From assembly GCA_016202785.1 (NCBI GenBank), contig JACQOC010000029.1, positions 1 to 5,789 on the forward strand: a stretch of 5,789 bases of DNA. The letters run 5' to 3'. Under the pieces are notes generated by a model. That model ran no database searches. It was not told where the DNA came from and saw nothing but the letters and a program-made list of their open reading frames with translations. Each line of letters begins with the position of its first letter. Position 1 is the stretch's first letter. Shown piece after piece: positions 1-3,098 of this stretch. The position numbers and the translations under genes are program-made. The stretch is from Candidatus Aenigmatarchaeota archaeon. Its GTDB lineage: Archaea; Aenigmatarchaeota; Aenigmatarchaeia; QMZP01.

Positions 1-71
1 ACGCGGTGCTGGCCGAGGCGACCGGCGGCAAGGCCGTGATCAAGACCAGGATAATGGGCGTCGTCAAATAG
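1..71 (+). CDS. rps27e: 30S ribosomal protein S27e, C-terminal end (5' partial)
   Basis: Codons run from base 3 and end at TAG 69-71, giving 22 residues that contain LAEATGGKAVIKTRI. This matches the C terminus of archaeal S27e, a small zinc-ribbon protein of the small ribosomal subunit, whose tail typically reads (L)xEPTGGKxxIKxxIL. The zinc-binding cysteines lie upstream, outside the window. The gene after it encodes aIF2 alpha, and S27e followed by aIF2 alpha is a common archaeal order, which supports the call despite the short fragment. The two genes are 81 bases apart, so co-transcription is possible but not shown. Confidence 0.85.
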   Translation, partial: AVLAEATGGKAVIKTRIMGVVK

Positions 72-152
72 CAGTTGCTGCGGGAAGGTCTTGTTTGAAG
101 GTATGGTTAATATGCTAGTTGCCTGGGCGGGATTGGTGGCCAAGGGGTTGTT

Positions 153-905
153 ATGAGAAAGCGCGGCCTGCCGGAGCCTGGAGAAACGGTCGTTTGCCGG
201 ATTACGAAGCTTCACCCTAATTCGGCTTTCGCGGAAATGATCGAGTACGGCAAGCCGGGCATGATCCATGTGTCCGAGGTTGCCCGCCGCTGGGTGCGCG
301 ACATAAGGGAGTTCCTATCCGAAGGCCAGTACCTGGTGTGCAAGGTCGTAAGGATTGAGAATGACACTGTGTTGCTTTCGGTCAAGCGCGTCGACGGCAA
401 GGAATCGGCCCGCAGGCTGAACCAATTCAACCGCGAGAAGAAGGCGGAGAAGATGCTGGAGCTGGCGGCACGGGGCCTGAAAAAGGATCTGAATGAAGCG
501 TACGAGCAGGTCGGGTATCGCCTGAACGAGGAGTTCGGCAGCCTGGAGAAGGCGTTTGAAATAGCGTTTAAGAATCCTGGCCTGCTGAAGGACCGCAAGG
601 TCGATGCCAAATGGGTCGACGCCTTGGCCGAAGTGGCGAAGAAGTCTTACACGGAAAAGACCTACCAGGCGAAAGTGAAGCTGAAGCTCATCTCCTATGC
701 CCCGGACGGCATCGGCCAGATCAAGAAGGCGCTGGAGAAGGCGGAATTTGCCGTCAAGTACATATCGGCGCCAACCTACATGATGGTCGGCACTGGCACG
801 AGCTACAAGGATTTGGAGGCGCGCCTGCTGGAGGCGGCCAAGGGCATCGCCAAGGCGGTAGAGAAGAGCGGTGGGGAAGCGGCTTTTGAGCTGGTAAAGG
901 AATAG
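153..905 (+). CDS. eif2a: translation initiation factor aIF2, alpha subunit
   Basis: This is the alpha subunit of the heterotrimeric factor that, with beta and gamma, delivers initiator Met-tRNA to the small ribosomal subunit in the cytoplasm. The 250 residues show the three family domains in order. An N-terminal S1/OB fold spans about 10-82, with MIHVSEVARRWVRDI at 37-51 and LLSVKRVD at 74-81. A basic helical domain spans about 86-168, and a C-terminal alpha-beta domain spans about 172-247, ending in SGGEAAFELV. The position matching eukaryotic Ser51 is Ala44, so the eukaryotic-type phosphoswitch site is absent. The protein is slightly shorter than many archaeal homologues because it lacks a lysine-rich C-terminal tail. 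ATG 153 is chosen because the S1 fold starts right after it and an in-frame TAA lies at 108-110. No strong Shine-Dalgarno is visible. It follows rps27e; the usual archaeal neighbour nop10 does not follow. Confidence 0.95.
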   Translation: MRKRGLPEPGETVVCRITKLHPNSAFAEMIEYGKPGMIHVSEVARRWVRDIREFLSEGQYLVCKVVRIENDTVLLSVKRVDGKESARRLNQFNREKKAEKMLELAARGLKKDLNEAYEQVGYRLNEEFGSLEKAFEIAFKNPGLLKDRKVDAKWVDALAEVAKKSYTEKTYQAKVKLKLISYAPDGIGQIKKALEKAEFAVKYISAPTYMMVGTGTSYKDLEARLLEAAKGIAKAVEKSGGEAAFELVKE

Positions 906-913
906 CAGCTGGC

Positions 914-920
914 TTTTATA
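914..920 (+). promoter_or_regulatory. TATA-like box upstream of srp54
   Basis: TTTTATA lies in the 37-base gap between aIF2 alpha and srp54. Its centre is about 26 bases upstream of ATG 943, which is the usual archaeal distance from TATA box to transcription start. No Shine-Dalgarno precedes the ATG. The simplest reading is a promoter giving a leaderless srp54 mRNA. The box sequence and spacing are seen; promoter activity is inferred. Confidence 0.45.
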
Positions 921-942
921 CGGCGGAAACAACAGCAGTTAT

Positions 943-2271
943 ATGGTTCTTGACACCTTAGGCGCCGGGTTGAAGGACACCCTTCGGCGCATCGCCGGCC
1001 TGCAGACGGTAGACAAGGAATCGGTAGAGGCCATAATCCGGGAGCTGCAACGGTCGTTGCTGCTGGCCGATGTGGACGTGCGGCTGGTTTATGAGCTGTC
1101 GGCCCGGATCAAGGAGCGCGTGCTGAAGGCCAGCCTGCCGGCCGGCCTGACGCTGAAAGAACATTTCATAAAGGTTTTTTATGATGAGATGACCGGCCTG
1201 CTGGGCGCGGAAAGCGCGCAACTGCAGCTGAAGCCGCAAAAGATATTGCTGGCCGGGCTGTTCGGCTCCGGCAAGACATCAACCGCTGCCAAGTTGGCCA
1301 AGTGGTTCGCATCCAGAGGCATGCAGCCGGCCATGGTTGCCTGCGACACCTTCCGGCCCGCGGCCCAGGAGCAACTGCGCCAGCTTGGCAAGCAGCTGGG
1401 CATACCGGTGTACGATAAGGGCAAGCAGCCGGAAGACATCGCCAAGCACGCCATCAAGGAAGCGAAGGAAGCGGTGCTGATCTTTGACTCCGCCGGCCGG
1501 GATGCCCTGGACCAGGAACTGGCCGACGAGATAAAGCGCTTGGCAAAGGCGGTCAATGCCGATGAATGCATTCTGGTCATACCGGCTGACATCGGCCAAG
1601 CCGCCAGGAAGCAGGCGGAAGAGTTCAACCGGCTGGTGGGCATAACCGGCATCATCGTCACCAAGCTGGACGGCACGGCCAAGGGCGGCGGCGCGCTGGC
1701 TGCCGCCGCCGCCACCAAGTCCAATGTCAGATTCATCGCGGTCGGGGAGCGGCCGGAAGACCTTGAGACCTATGACGCCAAGCGCTTTGTTGCCAGGCTG
1801 ATCGGCTATGGGGACATCCAGGGTTTGCTGGAAAAGGCCAAGGATGCCGGCCTGTCCGAGAACCAGGCCAAGCGGATTATAGGAGGTGCGTTCACCATGC
1901 AGGATTTCCTGGACCAGATCGAGGGCATCCAGAAGATGGGCGCCTTGTCCAAGGTGGCGGAAATGATCCCCGGCTTCAGTCACATGAAACTACCCAAGGA
2001 CGCCATGGACGTGCAGGAAGGCAAGATGAAGCGGTGGAAGTTTGCCATCCAGTCCATGACCCGGCAAGAACGGGAAGACCCGGAGATAATCAAATCGCAG
2101 CGGATAGCCAGGATCGCTAAGGGTTCCGGCATCAGCCAGGCGGAAGTCCGGGAGCTGTTGCGCAACTACAAGAAGGCCAAGCAAATCCTCAAGCTGGCGA
2201 AAGGCGGGAAGGCCTTCAAGCGCGGCCCGTTCGCCCAGCTGGCGAAGCAGCTCGGCATGGGCGCGGAATGA
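943..2271 (+). CDS. srp54: signal recognition particle 54 kDa protein (SRP GTPase, Ffh/SRP54)
   Basis: SRP54 binds signal sequences as they leave the ribosome, binds 7S RNA, and docks with the receptor FtsY through paired GTPases. At 442 residues it has the normal family length and order. The N domain spans about 1-95. The G domain has G1 GLFGSGKTS at 105-113, G2 DTFRPAAQEQL at 135-145, G3 DSAGR at 182-186, G4 TKLDG at 240-244 with the TAKGGGAL closing loop, and GERPEDLETYD at 268-278. The methionine-containing M domain runs from about 295, with the RNA-binding segment SQRIARIAKGSG at 385-396. The M domain excludes FtsY. Three oddities: Phe107 where most relatives have Gln in the P-loop, Ser183 in place of Thr in DTAGR, and VIPADIGQ at 212-219 where VIDAxxGQ is usual. 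The start ATG is supported by the N-domain beginning and the TATA-like box upstream. Confidence 0.97.
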   Translation: MVLDTLGAGLKDTLRRIAGLQTVDKESVEAIIRELQRSLLLADVDVRLVYELSARIKERVLKASLPAGLTLKEHFIKVFYDEMTGLLGAESAQLQLKPQKILLAGLFGSGKTSTAAKLAKWFASRGMQPAMVACDTFRPAAQEQLRQLGKQLGIPVYDKGKQPEDIAKHAIKEAKEAVLIFDSAGRDALDQELADEIKRLAKAVNADECILVIPADIGQAARKQAEEFNRLVGITGIIVTKLDGTAKGGGALAAAAATKSNVRFIAVGERPEDLETYDAKRFVARLIGYGDIQGLLEKAKDAGLSENQAKRIIGGAFTMQDFLDQIEGIQKMGALSKVAEMIPGFSHMKLPKDAMDVQEGKMKRWKFAIQSMTRQEREDPEIIKSQRIARIAKGSGISQAEVRELLRNYKKAKQILKLAKGGKAFKRGPFAQLAKQLGMGAE

Positions 2272-2367
2272 TGTTGCATTTTAAAGCAGGCCGTGCCAAT
2301 AATGCAGATAAGCCTGTGCTGGGCTTGGCATAAGCTGCAAGCCGCGTTGCAGGCTAAGGTGGTGTTC
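2272..2367 (+). other. 96-base spacer with a TATA-like box and alternative hairpins
   Basis: The spacer between srp54 and the zinc-ribbon gene holds TTTTAAA at 2279-2285, a candidate TATA box. A perfect 6-bp inverted repeat follows (CTGCAA 2335-2340 with TTGCAG 2347-2352, 6-base loop). Other pairings are possible: GCAGGC 2286-2291 with the bases at 2312-2317 (five pairs plus a G-U), and GGCTT 2322-2326 with AAGCC 2339-2343. The last of these overlaps the perfect hairpin, so the two exclude each other. An in-frame extension of the downstream ORF back to GTG 2293 exists but is judged less likely than ATG 2368. No known riboswitch or C/D-box RNA was recognised. Confidence 0.3.
2356..2364 (+). 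promoter_or_regulatory. Shine-Dalgarno-like site deciding the start at 2368
   Basis: AAGGTGGTG ends 3 bases before ATG 2368 and resembles the archaeal GGAGGTGAT ribosome-binding sequence. It favours ATG 2368 over the upstream in-frame GTG 2293 and ATG 2302, neither of which has such a site. It also suggests that this small gene is translated from a leadered mRNA. Confidence 0.5.
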
Positions 2368-2484
2368 ATGGCCAAGTACAAGTGCGAAACCTGCGGGTTC
2401 GAAGGCAAGCCGCTGTTCATGGAGCCGGCTACCCGGCTCTGCCCGGCGTGCAAGGGCATAAGGATGAAAAAAGCGAAGGGTTGA
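2368..2484 (+). CDS. 38-residue zinc-ribbon microprotein, function unknown
   Basis: The product begins MAKYKCETCGFEGKP and has two CxxC knuckles, Cys6/Cys9 and Cys25/Cys28, separated by 15 residues. This is the layout of a minimal zinc ribbon. The C terminus is strongly basic (IRMKKAKG), which would suit nucleic-acid or ribosome binding, but that is inference. There is no signal peptide or membrane segment, so it should be cytoplasmic. I do not recognise a named family. The start is chosen for the adjacent Shine-Dalgarno-like site and because the zinc ribbon begins within a few residues. Starting at GTG 2293 would add 25 residues rich in Leu, Ala and Trp, unlike a typical ribbon leader. It lies between srp54 and a tRNA, and the tRNA promoter candidate begins at its stop codon. 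Confidence 0.75.
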   Translation: MAKYKCETCGFEGKPLFMEPATRLCPACKGIRMKKAKG

Positions 2485-2493
2485 TTTTAATAA
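2485..2493 (+). promoter_or_regulatory. TATA-like box for tRNA-Gly
   Basis: TTTTAATAA begins immediately after the TGA of the zinc-ribbon gene. A transcription start about 26 bases downstream would fall near 2514, a few bases before the mature tRNA 5' end at 2521. That is the usual arrangement for an archaeal tRNA promoter with a short leader. Confidence 0.5.
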
Positions 2494-2520
2494 CCTGCCG
2501 CCTGAATTATTACAGACATC

Positions 2521-2608
2521 GCGCTAGTCGTATAGTGGTAGTACGCAGCCTTGCCATGGCGCAGGCCGGAAACAGGCTGTAGCGCGGGTTCAATCCCCGC
2601 CTAGCGCA
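2521..2608 (+). tRNA. trnG: tRNA-Gly(GCC), intron-containing, no encoded CCA
   Basis: The cloverleaf folds by hand. The acceptor stem GCGCTAG 2521-2527 pairs perfectly with CTAGCGC 2601-2607, with discriminator A2608. The D arm is 2530-2544 (three Watson-Crick pairs plus T-G, loop AGTGGTA). The anticodon stem is CAGCC 2546-2550 with GGCTG 2575-2579. The variable loop is 4 bases, 2580-2583. The T arm GCGGG/CCCGC at 2584-2600 is perfect, with loop TTCAATC. Removing 17 bases (2557-2573) leaves the anticodon loop TTGCCAA, with anticodon GCC at 2553-2555, which decodes GGC and GGU as glycine. The mature tRNA is 71 bases; G1-C72 and A73 suit archaeal tRNA-Gly. CCA must be added after transcription, since TGC follows A2608. 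Confidence 0.95.
2557..2573 (+). other. 17-base archaeal tRNA intron (position 37/38) with bulge-helix-bulge
   Basis: The intron lies one base 3' of the anticodon, the canonical archaeal site. Its flanks fold into a bulge-helix-bulge. The anticodon stem leads to a 4-bp core (TTGC 2551-2554 against GGAA 2568-2571: T-A, T-A, G-G mismatch, C-G). Two 3-base bulges, CAT 2555-2557 and ACA 2572-2574, are each cut after the second base. The intron itself closes as GGC 2558-2560 with GCC 2565-2567 over a 4-base loop. The tRNA splicing endonuclease would remove it. The single G-G mismatch makes this a slightly relaxed motif. Confidence 0.88.
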
Positions 2609-2611
2609 TGC

Positions 2612-2618
2612 ATTTAAG
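2612..2618 (+). promoter_or_regulatory. TATA-like box upstream of the helical-protein gene
   Basis: ATTTAAG lies 3 bases past the tRNA discriminator and is centred 25 bases upstream of ATG 2640. As at srp54, this places the expected transcription start on or next to the start codon, and no Shine-Dalgarno is seen, suggesting a leaderless mRNA. The match is weak and the function is inferred. Confidence 0.4.
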
Positions 2619-2639
2619 CCGTCCCGGCCAATAATAATC

Positions 2640-3074
2640 ATGTTTCTGAAGCGGAAGAAGCCCGACGCCCTTCCCAACGAGCAGCCGGCTGATGACAACG
2701 CGGCAAGCCTGCCGGCCGCGGAACCGGAGCAAATCCCGCTGGGCATGCCCGGCAAGGAATCGCCGCCGTTGTTTGTCCGGGTGGAAAAATATAACGATAT
2801 CCTGCGGAGCATAAGCGACCTGAAGTCCTACTCTGCTGAGATCAGGCAGTCATTGGACATCCTGGCGGAGACCGAGCAGAAATTGTCCAAGGGGCTGGCG
2901 GCCAGCTACCGCAATTTGGATGCGCTCAACACCATAATTTCCCTGCTGACCACGCGCCTGGTGTCGCACCAGCGGCCGGACGCAAAGGCGCTGGCCGGCA
3001 GCGATATCGGCCATTACTTCAAGGACATCCACAAAGAGATGGAAAAGCTGAAGACCGAGCTCAAAACCGTTTAA
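2640..3074 (+). CDS. predicted helical (coiled-coil) cytoplasmic protein, function unknown
   Basis: The product has 144 residues. Residues 1-41 are a low-complexity, proline-, alanine- and acid-rich stretch after a basic start (MFLKRKKP), and are probably disordered. From 42 (SPPLFVRVEKYNDIL) a helical region begins: about 45-107 shows repeating hydrophobic positions typical of a coiled coil or helical hairpin. A second lysine- and glutamate-rich helix lies at about 124-143. There is no signal peptide, transmembrane helix or catalytic motif. The PPxFVRVEKYxxIL start of the helical part resembles small conserved archaeal hypothetical proteins I recall, but I cannot name the family. Stop TAA 3072-3074 faces the convergent surface-protein gene 15 bases away. 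ATG 2640 is supported by the TATA-like box spacing. Confidence 0.8.
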   Translation: MFLKRKKPDALPNEQPADDNAASLPAAEPEQIPLGMPGKESPPLFVRVEKYNDILRSISDLKSYSAEIRQSLDILAETEQKLSKGLAASYRNLDALNTIISLLTTRLVSHQRPDAKALAGSDIGHYFKDIHKEMEKLKTELKTV

Positions 3075-3098
3075 GCTGCCGCACGGCTGCTAGATTTT
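3074..3098. terminator. possible shared terminator between convergent genes
   Basis: The 15-base gap between the two stop codons contains an imperfect hairpin. Bases 3074-3080 pair with 3085-3091 with one T-T mismatch, over loop GCAC. On the + strand it is followed by TTTT at 3095-3098 and a T-rich stretch to about 3114. On the - strand a TTTT (AAAA 3063-3066) follows. Archaeal termination relies mainly on T tracts, so either or both strands could terminate here. The T tracts are short. Confidence 0.35.

Noticed and set aside
315..932. Open frame of 205 codons on the - strand opposite aIF2 alpha
   Set aside because: It is a shadow of a well-supported conserved gene, rich in Leu, Arg and Gln as expected for antisense of GC-rich coding DNA.
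1279..1983. Long open frame of 234 codons on the - strand opposite srp54
   Set aside because: It lies entirely inside a confident SRP54 gene, its composition reads as the complement of SRP54 codons, and no domain is recognisable.
2262..2340. Possible C/D box guide RNA starting from an ATGATG sequence at the srp54 stop codon
   Set aside because: The C-box match is imperfect and no D box (CTGA) occurs at a suitable distance.
2293..2367. N-terminal extension of the zinc-ribbon protein from GTG 2293 or ATG 2302
   Set aside because: The extension has no ribosome-binding site, encodes residues unlike a zinc ribbon, and ATG 2368 has a Shine-Dalgarno-like site at 2356-2364.
2521..2608. Reading the tRNA without an intron, with 2558-2562 as the 3' anticodon stem
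   Set aside because: GGCGC does not pair properly with CAGCC, and the variable region would be abnormally long. GGCTG at 2575-2579 pairs perfectly and gives a standard 71-base tRNA-Gly.
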